A DNA stretch of 64,000 nucleotides, taken from the NCBI GenBank assembly GCA_021083345.1, contig JAJGRE010000001.1, forward strand, positions 496,001-560,000, read 5' to 3'. Each line of letters begins with the position of its first letter. Positions within the stretch are counted from its first letter, which is position 1. The translations under genes were made by a program, and so were the position numbers. The notes under the pieces are model-generated. The model was not told the origin of the DNA. It saw only the letters and a list, made by a program, of their open reading frames with translations, and ran no database searches. Source of the DNA: Calditrichales bacterium MX18-03. Lineage in GTDB: Bacteria > Bacillota > Clostridia > Lutisporales > Lutisporaceae. Of this stretch, positions 1 through 8,032 are shown in pieces.

Positions 1-785
1 TCATAATTGTCCACGATTTTGATGCCGTTTACAGGCTCATCCTCTTTGCCCGGCTTCTTGGACTTTATGGCATTCATGATCTCCTTCATACTATCCAGCT
101 TGAAGCTTTTGATGTGGAGGGGATTGAGGATCTGCTCATAGCCATCCAGCTGATAGCTTATTATTCCCGTTGTTTGAGCAAATATATCATCAATGTTATT
201 CTTGTAAATGCTTTCCAAAGTCGCTTTTTCTTTGACGAGGCTATCCAGGTTCTTGCCAAAAAAACTGCCGCTGCCATAGATCAGAGACTTCTTGTACAGG
301 CTGGCTACCAGTTCTTCCTTTATTTTCGGCAGGTTCTCCATAGCGCCTGACTTTGTTGCGCTTTTTAAAGCCTGCACATTCTCCTCGATCCTGCCCTCGA
401 TCTTCTCCTTGTCCTGGGAAAAGAAGTTGTTGCTGACCTCGGACTGCTTCACTTCGTTGATCCGCTCTTCCATTTGCTTGATCTTTACTTCCAGGTATGC
501 GTCGGAGCTGCTGTTCTTGATGATCTCCAGGATCTTTTTGCCGAAGTAGACCTTCTCGCCCTCTTCCGCTTTATAATCAATCAGGACGCCGGCCGGCAGC
601 GGGGTCACCCACTCGCTTCGGACCACCAGCCCTTCGGCGGCGGCAACATTCTCCCTGGTCTCATACTGCACGATATCCGTTTCAATATTGAAAAATAAAA
701 AACGGAAAATATAGGAGATGCAAATAACGGTGAAGATAATGGGAAATATATATATAGAAGAAAAACGCTTTCTCTTTGGTTTCAT
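1..785 (-). CDS. HlyD-family efflux adaptor-like membrane protein (3' end outside window)
   Basis: Translated from the minus strand starting MKPKRKRFSSIYIFPIIFTV. A basic N-terminus is followed by one membrane segment at about residues 10-32, then a beta-rich stretch (EGLVVRSEWVTPLPAGVLID) typical of the lipoyl/barrel-sandwich part of membrane-fusion proteins, and a long charged helical region. No stop occurs before the window edge, so the C-terminus is missing (261 codons seen). The start follows an AAAGGAG ribosome binding site. Clostridial proteins of this type are often encoded beside the yggS/sepF/yggT cell-division genes, but those would lie outside the window. Family assignment is by N-terminal layout, so it could be a related envelope protein. 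Confidence 0.7.
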   Translation of the reverse strand, partial: MKPKRKRFSSIYIFPIIFTVICISYIFRFLFFNIETDIVQYETRENVAAAEGLVVRSEWVTPLPAGVLIDYKAEEGEKVYFGKKILEIIKNSSSDAYLEVKIKQMEERINEVKQSEVSNNFFSQDKEKIEGRIEENVQALKSATKSGAMENLPKIKEELVASLYKKSLIYGSGSFFGKNLDSLVKEKATLESIYKNNIDDIFAQTTGIISYQLDGYEQILNPLHIKSFKLDSMKEIMNAIKSKKPGKEDEPVNGIKIVDNY

Positions 786-942
786 GGTGTATTAGCTCCT
801 TTGTCGGCACAGGGATTTACATAATCACTATATATTTCTCCATATATTTCTTATATCCTTCAAAAAATAAACAAAATATTAATTTAGTGCCGTATACCCA
901 GTGCTCCTACACTATAGGCCTATTTTCACTCATAAAATGGTA

Positions 943-971
943 TTGCATTTTTCTTGGAACTATGATATATT
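943..971 (+). promoter_or_regulatory. sigma-A type promoter of tRNA-Pro
   Basis: TTGCAT (943-948) and TATATT (966-971) are separated by exactly 17 bp, about 58 bp upstream of the tRNA. The surrounding 786-1028 gap is AT-rich and otherwise holds only the start region of the leftward adaptor gene. Confidence 0.6.
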
Positions 972-995
972 ATGAAAGTGTCAAAACGAAAAATC

Positions 996-1012
996 AAAAA
1001 CCTTCGGTTTTT
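996..1012 (+). other. small A/U-rich hairpin in the tRNA leader
   Basis: AAAAACC-TTC-GGTTTTT forms a 7-bp stem ending in a T run, between the promoter and the tRNA. It looks like a weak intrinsic terminator, but it sits upstream of the gene it would have to let through. Confidence 0.3.
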
Positions 1013-1028
1013 CTTTTTGGTTCGACGT

Positions 1029-1105
1029 CTGGGTGTGGCGCAGCTTGGTAGCGCGCTTGAATGGGGTTCAAGAGGTCGCAGGTTCAATTCCTGTCACCCA
1101 GACCA
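1029..1105 (+). tRNA. tRNA-Pro (anticodon GGG)
   Basis: A full cloverleaf is readable. The acceptor stem is CTGGGTG/CACCCAG, the D-arm is GCGC...GCGC with GG in the loop, and the anticodon stem CTTGA/TCAAG encloses loop ATGGGGT with anticodon GGG. The T-arm contains GGTTCAATTCC. The discriminator A and the CCA end (1103-1105) are encoded. It begins with C, as tRNA-Pro does. Its 3' 48 nt recur as a fragment at 16049-16096. Confidence 0.95.
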
Positions 1106-1120
1106 TTATCGAAAGTTAAA

Positions 1121-1162
1121 AGCCAGTGATTCTTATGAATTGCTGGCTTGTTTGTTTTTTGC
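1121..1162 (+). terminator. intrinsic terminator of tRNA-Pro
   Basis: A 12-bp stem AGCCAGTGATTC / GAATTGCTGGCT with two G-U pairs is followed by a T-rich tract. Close relatives of this hairpin recur at 5874, 7979 and 16113. Confidence 0.85.
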
Positions 1163-1254
1163 TGTTATATGTAAAAACTATTAACGTAAGTGTGTTACTG
1201 AATTTTTAGAAGTTAATTGGGTAAACTAGCCCTGATAAATGAGAGGTGATTATA

Positions 1255-1463
1255 ATGACGGTTCAAAGTGATTTGCAAAAAACGATGGCTACCTGTGAAA
1301 CGATGAAGGGCAGTTATGCACTGATGGCGGAGTCAACCGAAGACCAGCAGGCAAAACAGATGTTTAACAGCATGAAAGCCGAATTGAGAAACATATTCTA
1401 TTTCTGAGTGATAGACTGGATTATATCAATCATAACAATCAATTAAACCAGAAAGATCAATAG
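1255..1463 (+). pseudogene. DUF1657 protein, frameshifted
   Basis: The first frame reads MTVQSDLQKTMATCETMKGS and stops after 50 codons at 1407. The next frame then gives ILFLSDRLDYINHNNQLNQK and ends at 1463, which matches the remainder of the small DUF1657 family (about 65-70 aa). Total length is 209 nt, so adding one base to the A run near 1387-1391 restores a 69-residue protein. The start follows GAGAGGTGAT. DUF1657 genes commonly travel with DUF421 and spoVA-type spore genes, and a DUF421 gene lies at 2997. This is either a fresh pseudogene or a sequencing/assembly error in a homopolymer. The short frame alone would be a truncated protein. Confidence 0.75.
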
Positions 1464-1487
1464 TTTGCTTGTTTGGAGAAGGCTTAT

Positions 1488-2615
1488 ATGAATAACTCAT
1501 TCGATGATGACAACGGGAAAGAAAAATATATAAGCTTCATTACAACACTATTCAAATGGGTACTGTGGGGAATTATTATCGGCTACTTATATAAGCATTT
1601 CGGCAAGGATTCTGACAAGGGAAACAACGTAGTTCTGGAGTATATCCACCACGGTCAGGGAGCTGTTCCTCTCCGAATGGGTCCCCTGGTCTTTTTGGCC
1701 TCCTTTATTACCCATCTGTTTGGCGGTTCAACTGGCAGGGAAGCTGCAGCCGTACAAATGGGAGGCAGCATAACAGAGATGCTAAACCGGCTGTTTAAAG
1801 TAAACAAAACCGATCAGAGAATTCTATTTATGAGCGGAATAAGCAGTGGGTTCGGCTCCGCCTTTAGTGCACCTTTAACGGGAACAGTTTTCGGAATGGA
1901 AGCCGTCGCTTTAGGACACATGAAGTACGAAGCACTGGTTCCCTGCTTTATATCCAGCTTTTCAGCCTATTTTACAACTAAGGCCTGGGGAGCTCCGGTC
2001 GACCGGCATATTATCCATGAGGTACCGGCTGTAGCAGCAGATACCCTCATAAAAATTATTATTGCCTCCATTCTCTTTAGTTTTACAAGTGTCCTGTATA
2101 GTAAGTTAAGACATAACATTGAAAGCCTCTCCAAGAAATATTTAAAGGATCCGATGCTGATCGGCATGGTAGGTGGATTTATTATTATAGCGTTAGTTCA
2201 TATGGTGGGTTCCCGGGATTATACGGGCCGCGGTTTAAAAATGGTAACGGATGCCTTCGAAGGATATGTCCCTGCTTACGCCTTTTTAGCTAAAATCGTG
2301 TTTACAGCCGTTACGATGGGAACAGGCTTTCGCGGCGGAGAAGCTATACCTCTCTTTTTTGTAGGCGCCACATTGGGAAATACATTATCAGGGCTAGCTG
2401 GTCTGCCAGCCTCCTTCCTCGCAGGCATTGGACTTATTGCTGTATTTTATGGTGCTGCCAACGCACCGATTTCCTGTTTTCTGCTTAGTATAGAAATGTT
2501 TGAAGGAAAAGGTGTTGTTTTTTTCTTTATCGCCTGTATAATCAGCTATATATTCTCAGGACATAATGGGATCTATACTTCTCAAAAAATATATGAGCCC
2601 AAAGCAGGATGCTGA
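1488..2615 (+). CDS. CLC-family chloride channel/transporter, N-terminally short
   Basis: Polytopic membrane protein with CLC landmarks: the selectivity-filter region GGSTGREAAAVQMGGS, the SAFSAPLTGTVFGMEA segment, the FRGGEAIPLFFVGATLGN loop and the PISCFLLSIEMFEG segment. CLC proteins pass chloride or exchange it for protons across the cytoplasmic membrane. At 375 residues it is shorter than the usual 400 or more. The first membrane helices appear reduced to FITTLFKWVLWGIIIGYLYK, so part of helix B and the following loop seems to be lost in frame. ATG 1488 follows GGAGAAGG at good spacing; an in-frame TTG at 1473 would overlap that site. It starts 24 bp after the DUF1657 remnant and may share its transcript. 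Confidence 0.8.
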   Translation: MNNSFDDDNGKEKYISFITTLFKWVLWGIIIGYLYKHFGKDSDKGNNVVLEYIHHGQGAVPLRMGPLVFLASFITHLFGGSTGREAAAVQMGGSITEMLNRLFKVNKTDQRILFMSGISSGFGSAFSAPLTGTVFGMEAVALGHMKYEALVPCFISSFSAYFTTKAWGAPVDRHIIHEVPAVAADTLIKIIIASILFSFTSVLYSKLRHNIESLSKKYLKDPMLIGMVGGFIIIALVHMVGSRDYTGRGLKMVTDAFEGYVPAYAFLAKIVFTAVTMGTGFRGGEAIPLFFVGATLGNTLSGLAGLPASFLAGIGLIAVFYGAANAPISCFLLSIEMFEGKGVVFFFIACIISYIFSGHNGIYTSQKIYEPKAGC

Positions 2616-2996
2616 ATATTCCAAGCGGAGAGAGAATTGATTTCTTCCAGCAAAAGAAAAAGTAATCCATGAATTGCAGAATGTTTATTATATACTAATC
2701 TTAATAAGTAAATCTTCGGTCCGGCTAACCGGGCTCTACTTGTATTCAGTTCTTATATTTACGAACACATAAGCCTCCGACTATTCACATATACCTTATG
2801 ATTTAACTTCTGCCCCAGGTGCTGCATAATGAAATCTTCTTCAATAAAAACTTCCCTGCTGCTTCATTGTTAGTCGTCCATGATCAAAACTAATAGAGGA
2901 AATATTTATAACAGCCGTCTAAATGCAGAGAATCGTGGGGATAATATCCATGTCAGCATATATAGGTAGCTGATGCTTATGCAGGAGGAAAGCAAC
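2616..2996. other. intergenic region between CLC and DUF421 genes
   Basis: No reading frame with a credible start was found. A short hairpin (CCGG-CTAA-CCGG, about 2720-2732) lies in it but lacks a T run. The ribosome binding site of the DUF421 gene (AGGAGG, 2983-2988) is at its right end. Confidence 0.5.
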
Positions 2997-3716
2997 ATGG
3001 CCCAAGAAATCATACAATCGGGTATTAAGACATTAATTGCCTATGTCCTACTTTTAGTATCAACACGAATAATGGGAAGAAAGATGGTAGCACAGGTAAC
3101 ATTTTTTTATTTTGTTGTTGCTATCATTGTTGGATCCGTCGTTGCAAATATAGCTGTAAACCAAGACATGCCTGTGGTTTCAGGTTTCACCGTACTGATA
3201 GCGCTCACCGTTATGACAATCGGTATACAATTCCTTCTTCCGAAGAGTTTCCTATTGAGAAAACTCGTTGACTTTGGGTCCATCATTGTAATTGAAAATG
3301 GTAGGATCATATCGGAGAACCTCAAGAAGTGCAGGCTGCGCCTGGATAATCTATTGATGCTGCTTAGGGAGAAGGATGCTTTTTCTATTGCCGATGTAGA
3401 ATACGCAGTGCTTGAGACAGACGGTAAACTGTCGGTTTTGAAAAAGTCACAGAAGCAGCCTGTAACTCCGTCGGACTTGAAAATTCCAACGTCATATATC
3501 GGACTTTCGAAGGATATTATCATGGATGGGAAAGTGCTTGCTGAAAACCTGAAAGGTGCAAACTTGAACAGAGAATGGCTGGAGCAGATGCTTCAAGCTC
3601 AGAATTACCAGCGTGTAGAGGACGTTTTTTATGCCGGTTTGGATACATCAGGCAATTTATACATCTCATCTAGAAACAGAGGCCAGGTAAAAAAGAGGCA
3701 GAGTGGGATTGAGTAG
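2997..3716 (+). CDS. DUF421 (YetF-like) membrane protein
   Basis: 239 residues. Three N-terminal membrane helices lie within about residues 5-85, including the family motif LVSTRIMGRKMVAQVTFFYF. Two soluble beta-alpha modules follow, each with the DUF421 signature (IIVIENGRIISENLKK and IIMDGKVLAENLKGANLNR). The biochemical role is unknown. The family is common in spore formers and is often linked to DUF1657 genes, as here. ATG 2997 is preceded by AGGAGG at 8-nt spacing, which favours it over an ATG eight codons upstream. Confidence in the family is high. Confidence 0.85.
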   Translation: MAQEIIQSGIKTLIAYVLLLVSTRIMGRKMVAQVTFFYFVVAIIVGSVVANIAVNQDMPVVSGFTVLIALTVMTIGIQFLLPKSFLLRKLVDFGSIIVIENGRIISENLKKCRLRLDNLLMLLREKDAFSIADVEYAVLETDGKLSVLKKSQKQPVTPSDLKIPTSYIGLSKDIIMDGKVLAENLKGANLNREWLEQMLQAQNYQRVEDVFYAGLDTSGNLYISSRNRGQVKKRQSGIE

Positions 3717-3749
3717 CTATAAGACAGCAAGGATCCCATGCTCCAAAAA

Positions 3750-3777
3750 TAAGAAAAAGACAGGCAAGCTACCTGTC
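3750..3777 (-). terminator. terminator of the minus-strand sensor kinase
   Basis: On the minus strand GACAGG-TAGCTTG-CCTGTC is followed by TTTTTC and further T runs, 60 bp beyond the kinase stop codon. Confidence 0.55.
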
Positions 3778-3836
3778 CCCATATCTTATATCCAAAATTT
3801 GCATTTAAAACTATATGTCCATATTACCTTCTTTTG

Positions 3837-5699
3837 TTACAAATAAATATCCGAAAATTCCACTCGTATCCTTTCTACATTTGCAACACTTACATAAAGT
3901 TGTGATTCTTCTTCACTCACACAAAGTACATTTGGCAGTTCAATTATAAACTCACTACCACTACCTATTTCACTTGTAAGGCTAATAGAGCCTCCATGCA
4001 GTTCGACTAACGACTGTACCAGAGATAAGCCAATCCCACTGCCCTCTGTTTTACGATGAAGTGAACCATCTACTTGTGTAAAGCAGTTGAATATCTTTTC
4101 GTGCATATCCTTTGGGATACCAATTCCAGTATCCTTTACCGAGATTGCAATTGTATCTAGCCTATCATAAATGTTTACGTAAATCTTTCCATTTGCATCT
4201 GTAAACTTTATTGCATTAGAAAGTAGATTAAGCATAATTCTTTCAATCATGTCAGGGTCAAATGCAATTGTCTTTTCTTCCATTTGAGTATCAAAAATCA
4301 AATCTATGTTCTTTTGTCTTGCATATTCAGCAACACTTAGAGATATATTTTCAACTATATGCACTATGTCGAGATTTTGAGGGGTGATTGATAATTGACT
4401 AACTTCTAACTTATTTACATCAATCAAGTTGCATATCAATCTTAACAACCTCAAGCTATTTTGCTTTAGCAACCCTAAATGTCTTCGCATTTTGCTGTCA
4501 TACATGTCTGTATCTCTATTGTCTAATCTCTCCATTAGTTGTGTAGATGCAAGTATAACATTAAGAGGTGTTTTTAGTTCATGGGAAATAGTTGCAAAAA
4601 AATGCGACTTTAGTCTGTTGTCTTCTTCTGTTTCATGAATCTTCGTATTAACTTTTTCTGTCATTAAATCAAAGGCTTGACTTGTTACATCTAATTCATC
4701 AAACCCCGCAATATTTGTTTTTACATCAAAGTTGCCTTTTGCAACTTCTTCAGTGGCCTCTTTAAATCTTACAAGAGCATTTATAAATCTGTTGCCAAAC
4801 AATATTGCTACGATAAGAGAACAAATTGTAATTAGCAGTAAAATAGCAATATCTCCGTACATATCCTGCCTGTAGTTGCCCAATAACTCACCTTCAGATG
4901 TTGTAACAAAGCAAGCCCAATTGATTTGTGGTATTGGTATAGTTACACCCATTCTAACGGTATTGTCAACCATTGACGGTACTCCCTTTATTCGCATAGT
5001 CTTGCCTTCTTTTATAGACACCCAAGCTTCTGCGTCAGAGCTAATTTTCCTTTTCTCATATTGAAGGTACAATGAACCTTTTCGAAAGACAATCATACCA
5101 TTTTTATCAATTAATCCATAGGAACTAGTTTCGCCTATTCTGTCTGTTGAAAAAATTGTATTCAATTTATTCACATCTATGGTGCTGACCAAAATACCTA
5201 TGGGCTTGTTATCAACTAAAATTTTACGAGCAACAGGTAATAAAGCTTCATGATTTAAATAGCCCTGAACTAAATTTGATATCGTCTTTTCTTCTCCATT
5301 AATAAGTCTGGTATAGTATTCCCTTTGCTTGATAGATTTACCTACCATTATCTTCTCTACGCTTGCCAAAACAGTACCGTCAAGGCTTACCCATGAAATG
5401 TTTATTAACTCTTTATTTAATTTAATTACTTCATCAAAATAATCCTCTATATCTTCCTGATCCCAACCATCATTCTTGCCAATTGCCAATCCGATAGTAT
5501 ATTGTTCAGACCAAGTTTTTTCAACATAATTCATAAACGACTCACTAAATGCCTGAGCAAAATCTTCACTTGCCTTATATTCAGCTTCCAAACTTTTTTT
5601 AAAATCTGTTTTTATTCTGACTGCATTAAGTATTACTACCGGGATAAGGACCAAAAGCATGAGTAAGATTAGTTTTGTTCTTATGCTTATTTTTTTCAT
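3837..5699 (-). CDS. membrane sensor histidine kinase (Cache-HAMP-HisKA-HATPase)
   Basis: 620 residues. A membrane helix lies at about 8-28, an extracellular Cache-type sensor at about 35-280, a second helix at about 285-305 and a HAMP region to about 355. The HisKA domain carries the phospho-acceptor motif FFATISHELKTPLN, and the ATPase domain shows an N-box (NLLSNAIKFT), G1 (DTGIGIP), F-box (IFNCFTQVD) and G2 (EGSGIGLSL). It autophosphorylates on His in response to an extracellular ligand. No response regulator is adjacent, so it is an orphan. The gene is visibly more AT-rich than its neighbours, which hints at separate ancestry. The start follows a G-rich site (GGGGGG). Confidence 0.9.
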   Translation of the reverse strand: MKKISIRTKLILLMLLVLIPVVILNAVRIKTDFKKSLEAEYKASEDFAQAFSESFMNYVEKTWSEQYTIGLAIGKNDGWDQEDIEDYFDEVIKLNKELINISWVSLDGTVLASVEKIMVGKSIKQREYYTRLINGEEKTISNLVQGYLNHEALLPVARKILVDNKPIGILVSTIDVNKLNTIFSTDRIGETSSYGLIDKNGMIVFRKGSLYLQYEKRKISSDAEAWVSIKEGKTMRIKGVPSMVDNTVRMGVTIPIPQINWACFVTTSEGELLGNYRQDMYGDIAILLLITICSLIVAILFGNRFINALVRFKEATEEVAKGNFDVKTNIAGFDELDVTSQAFDLMTEKVNTKIHETEEDNRLKSHFFATISHELKTPLNVILASTQLMERLDNRDTDMYDSKMRRHLGLLKQNSLRLLRLICNLIDVNKLEVSQLSITPQNLDIVHIVENISLSVAEYARQKNIDLIFDTQMEEKTIAFDPDMIERIMLNLLSNAIKFTDANGKIYVNIYDRLDTIAISVKDTGIGIPKDMHEKIFNCFTQVDGSLHRKTEGSGIGLSLVQSLVELHGGSISLTSEIGSGSEFIIELPNVLCVSEEESQLYVSVANVERIRVEFSDIYL

Positions 5700-6138
5700 A
5701 TGAAGTTTTACCCCCCAAGTTGTGGTGTCTATTAATGATATATCATTATGTTAATATGCACTATTCCATATTAATGTAATTTCCATAATTAAGCAATATA
5801 TCAAAATAGTCAACATCTAAAGCAGTTATCCAGCAACCGACATAAGATTTCATTCAGTAAAAAGTAGGTTAAAAGCCAGTGATCCGAAAAGATTGCTGGC
5901 TTGTTTGTTTTTGGGGAATTATACAGACTTGTTTTTAACTTATTCCCGCGCATTATAAAGATGAAAGCCGAATTAGGTAAACAGCCTGGCAGATATTCAT
6001 TTAGCCGCTTTTGTATAAGAGAACTTTTAGAAAGACAGTCAGAATTTGCCTAAATAACAAAGGAATTGTGTGAAGCATGTCGAAAATATAATAAATATAG
6101 ATTTATGCCAAGTAAAAATAGCATACGGGGGTGTGGTT
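5700..6138. other. intergenic region with orphan terminator and possible DUF1657 scrap
   Basis: It holds divergent upstream regions for the kinase and cheX. An orphan terminator-like hairpin sits at 5874-5913. At 5962 a short frame (MKAELGKQPGRYSF...) shares 14 identical bases with the middle of the DUF1657 gene at 1372-1385. The order terminator-then-DUF1657-like echoes 1121-1463, but the protein-level match is too short to call a gene. Confidence 0.4.
5874..5913 (+). terminator. orphan copy of the tRNA-Pro type terminator
   Basis: AGCCAGTGATC / GATTGCTGGCT followed by TTGTTTGTTTTT. The preceding GTTAAA and the loop-flanking bases match the terminator at 1121. No plus-strand gene precedes it. 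Confidence 0.6.
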
Positions 6139-6687
6139 ATGACCGGAAACACAGCGTTTGTTTTTGAATCAGATTCAGGTGCCAGAACCTTTATGGAGGT
6201 AATAGTGGAGAGAACGAAGGCTTTCCTGGCAGAAGAAGGTGCTATAGCAGAGCTTTCAGACGCTATTGGTTTTCTCGAATCCCAAAGCCTGGTGCTTAAA
6301 AGCATGACTGCGATCCTGACTGTTGAGGACGGCGCAAAAATGGTACTGGCTTTCAGCTTTGACAGGGAACTCATTGACAGGCTGTTTGAGCAGTACTCTC
6401 TGGGAATTGAGATTCCTGAGGATGAAAAAGAGATGTATGTAGAAGAAACAGCTGGGGATATGATCAACATCGTTGTAGGGAATGTATTGGCGAGATTCCA
6501 GCAGCCTGGAATCGCTTTTAAAATATCCACTCCACTTATCATAAATGAAGCAAAAAGTATTTCCAAATACAAGAATACACGGTTTTACAGCGCACAAATA
6601 AACACGGAGGCAGGCTCTATGATGGTGTATTGCGTCACGCCTGGGGAACTGTATAATAAGCATTTTAAACGGGAGAAGGTGTTATAA
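6139..6687 (+). CDS. CheX/CheC-family chemotaxis protein
   Basis: 182 residues with the CheX-like fold pattern. CheX/CheC proteins bind CheY-P and dephosphorylate it. The usual E-x-x-N active-site helix appears here as D107-M-I-N110 within EETAGDMINIVVGNVL, so the acidic residue is Asp rather than Glu. Activity is likely but not certain. ATG 6139 lies just after a GGGGGTG site; an in-frame GTG 23 codons upstream has no clear site. The gene is followed after one base by cheY and then a diguanylate cyclase, which fits a role in shutting off that CheY. Confidence 0.75.
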   Translation: MTGNTAFVFESDSGARTFMEVIVERTKAFLAEEGAIAELSDAIGFLESQSLVLKSMTAILTVEDGAKMVLAFSFDRELIDRLFEQYSLGIEIPEDEKEMYVEETAGDMINIVVGNVLARFQQPGIAFKISTPLIINEAKSISKYKNTRFYSAQINTEAGSMMVYCVTPGELYNKHFKREKVL

Positions 6688-6688
6688 A

Positions 6689-7075
6689 ATGAAAGCTTTA
6701 AGGGTTTTAATCGTAGATGACTCAAAAATAACAGTAAAAAGGCTGTCCGATATGGTGAAAAACGCAGGACATAATGTTGTCTCCACTGCAACCTCGGGAA
6801 TGCTCGCTCTTACCGAATATGAAAAATGCAAACCGGATATTGTGACTATGGATATTACAATGCCCGATATGGATGGTTTGGAGACAACCAAAAAACTGAT
6901 AGAATATGACCCGAATACGTTAGTCGTGATGATGACATCCCACAGCCAGGAACAGATGGTGCTTGACGCGATCGAGGCAGGTGCAAAGGGATACCTTCTG
7001 AAGCCCTTTGATGCTGGCAGGCTGAAGGTAGTGCTGGAAGAAACTTATGAAAAATACGGTGAGAAAAATGCTTGA
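6689..7075 (+). CDS. cheY: CheY-like single-domain response regulator
   Basis: 128-residue stand-alone receiver with D10 and D11 (metal binding), the phosphorylated D55 (TMDITMP), T83/S84 and the conserved K105 (LLKPF). It has no output domain and so acts by protein contact, as CheY does on the flagellar switch or on enzymes. It is sandwiched between cheX and a diguanylate cyclase and overlaps the latter by 8 bp, so the three are probably co-translated. The partner kinase may be the CheA encoded on the opposite strand at 10549-13611; that link is inferred from proximity. Confidence 0.9.
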   Translation: MKALRVLIVDDSKITVKRLSDMVKNAGHNVVSTATSGMLALTEYEKCKPDIVTMDITMPDMDGLETTKKLIEYDPNTLVVMMTSHSQEQMVLDAIEAGAKGYLLKPFDAGRLKVVLEETYEKYGEKNA

Positions 7076-7967
7076 GAATAATTTGTTCAAAGCACTGTTC
7101 GACGTGATACCTTTCGGGATTTACGTCGTTGATGTAGAAAACTTTGATATCGTTTATATGAATAAATTAATGATTGAAAAAAGAGGCGACTATACAGGCA
7201 GGAAATGCTACGAAAGCATCTATGGAGAAGAGAAACCATGCTATTTCTGCAAAACGCCCCTGCTTCTCAGCCCGGACAGCAGGCCGAATGAAAGCACCAT
7301 TGTGTTTGAAATCTATAATGCAGTGGACGACAACTGGTATCAGCTGCAGGAAAAGTGCCTGACATGGCCTGATGGCCGGCTTGTCAAGTATTCTATTGCT
7401 GTCGGGATCAATGAATTGAAAGCAACCCAAAACAGGCTAGCAGAAGCACATGCGATACTGGCCTTAAAAAACAAGGAGTTGGAAAAGCTGTCAACCACCG
7501 ACCGGCTGACTAATCTCAACAATCGGTTGAAGCTCGAAGAAATACTCAGTCAGGAGCTGGAAAAGACCGGTCAAAACGGCAAGGATATGGCGGTCCTGCT
7601 TCTGGACATTGACCATTTTAAAAAAGTCAACGACACTTACGGCCATCAGGTAGGAGATTCCGTACTAAGTGAATTCGCCAGACTGATACTTGACAGCATC
7701 AGAAAGGTTGACTATGCTTCCAGGTGGGGAGGCGAAGAATTCCTTGTCGTATGTCCTGAAACCGACATCAAGAGCAGTATGTCTTTTGCCGAAGATCTGA
7801 GGGGAATTATCCAGCATCATCCTTTTACCACTGTGAATCAAATAACCTGCAGCATAGGTTTGACTATTTCCAGAGATGGGGACGATGAAAACTCAATTAT
7901 AGGCAGAGCGGATAAAGCGCTGTACAAAGCTAAACAAAACGGCCGCAACCGTGTGGAAATTGAATGA
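7068..7967 (+). CDS. PAS-GGDEF diguanylate cyclase
   Basis: 299 residues. An N-terminal PAS domain (about 5-125) carries a cysteine group C47, C58, C61 (CYESIYGEEKPCYFC), followed by a short coiled linker and a GGDEF domain (about 140-299). The active-site motif is GGEEF (221-225). An RxxD inhibitory site (RKVD, 212-215) lies five residues before it, so product feedback by c-di-GMP is expected. The enzyme makes c-di-GMP from two GTP in the cytoplasm. ATG 7068 is preceded by GGTGAG and overlaps the cheY stop; ATG 7047 is a longer alternative without a site. The PAS cysteines could hold a redox centre, which is inference. Confidence 0.88.
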   Translation: MLENNLFKALFDVIPFGIYVVDVENFDIVYMNKLMIEKRGDYTGRKCYESIYGEEKPCYFCKTPLLLSPDSRPNESTIVFEIYNAVDDNWYQLQEKCLTWPDGRLVKYSIAVGINELKATQNRLAEAHAILALKNKELEKLSTTDRLTNLNNRLKLEEILSQELEKTGQNGKDMAVLLLDIDHFKKVNDTYGHQVGDSVLSEFARLILDSIRKVDYASRWGGEEFLVVCPETDIKSSMSFAEDLRGIIQHHPFTTVNQITCSIGLTISRDGDDENSIIGRADKALYKAKQNGRNRVEIE

Positions 7968-7978
7968 GCCCGATATTA

Positions 7979-8017
7979 AAGCCAGTAATCGCAAGAATTG
8001 CTGGCTTGGTTGTTTTT
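7979..8017 (+). terminator. terminator of the cheX-cheY-cyclase operon
   Basis: AGCCAGTAATC / GAATTGCTGGCT hairpin, then TTGGTTGTTTTT, 12 bp after the cyclase stop. It belongs to the same sequence family as the tRNA-Pro terminator. Confidence 0.8.
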
Positions 8018-8032
8018 GGGTTCCGCTCCTTG

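Noticed and set aside
5962-6054. 30-codon frame starting MKAELGKQPG
   Set aside because: Shares 14 bases with the DUF1657 gene, but matches of that length are expected by chance in a window this size and the protein match stops at once.
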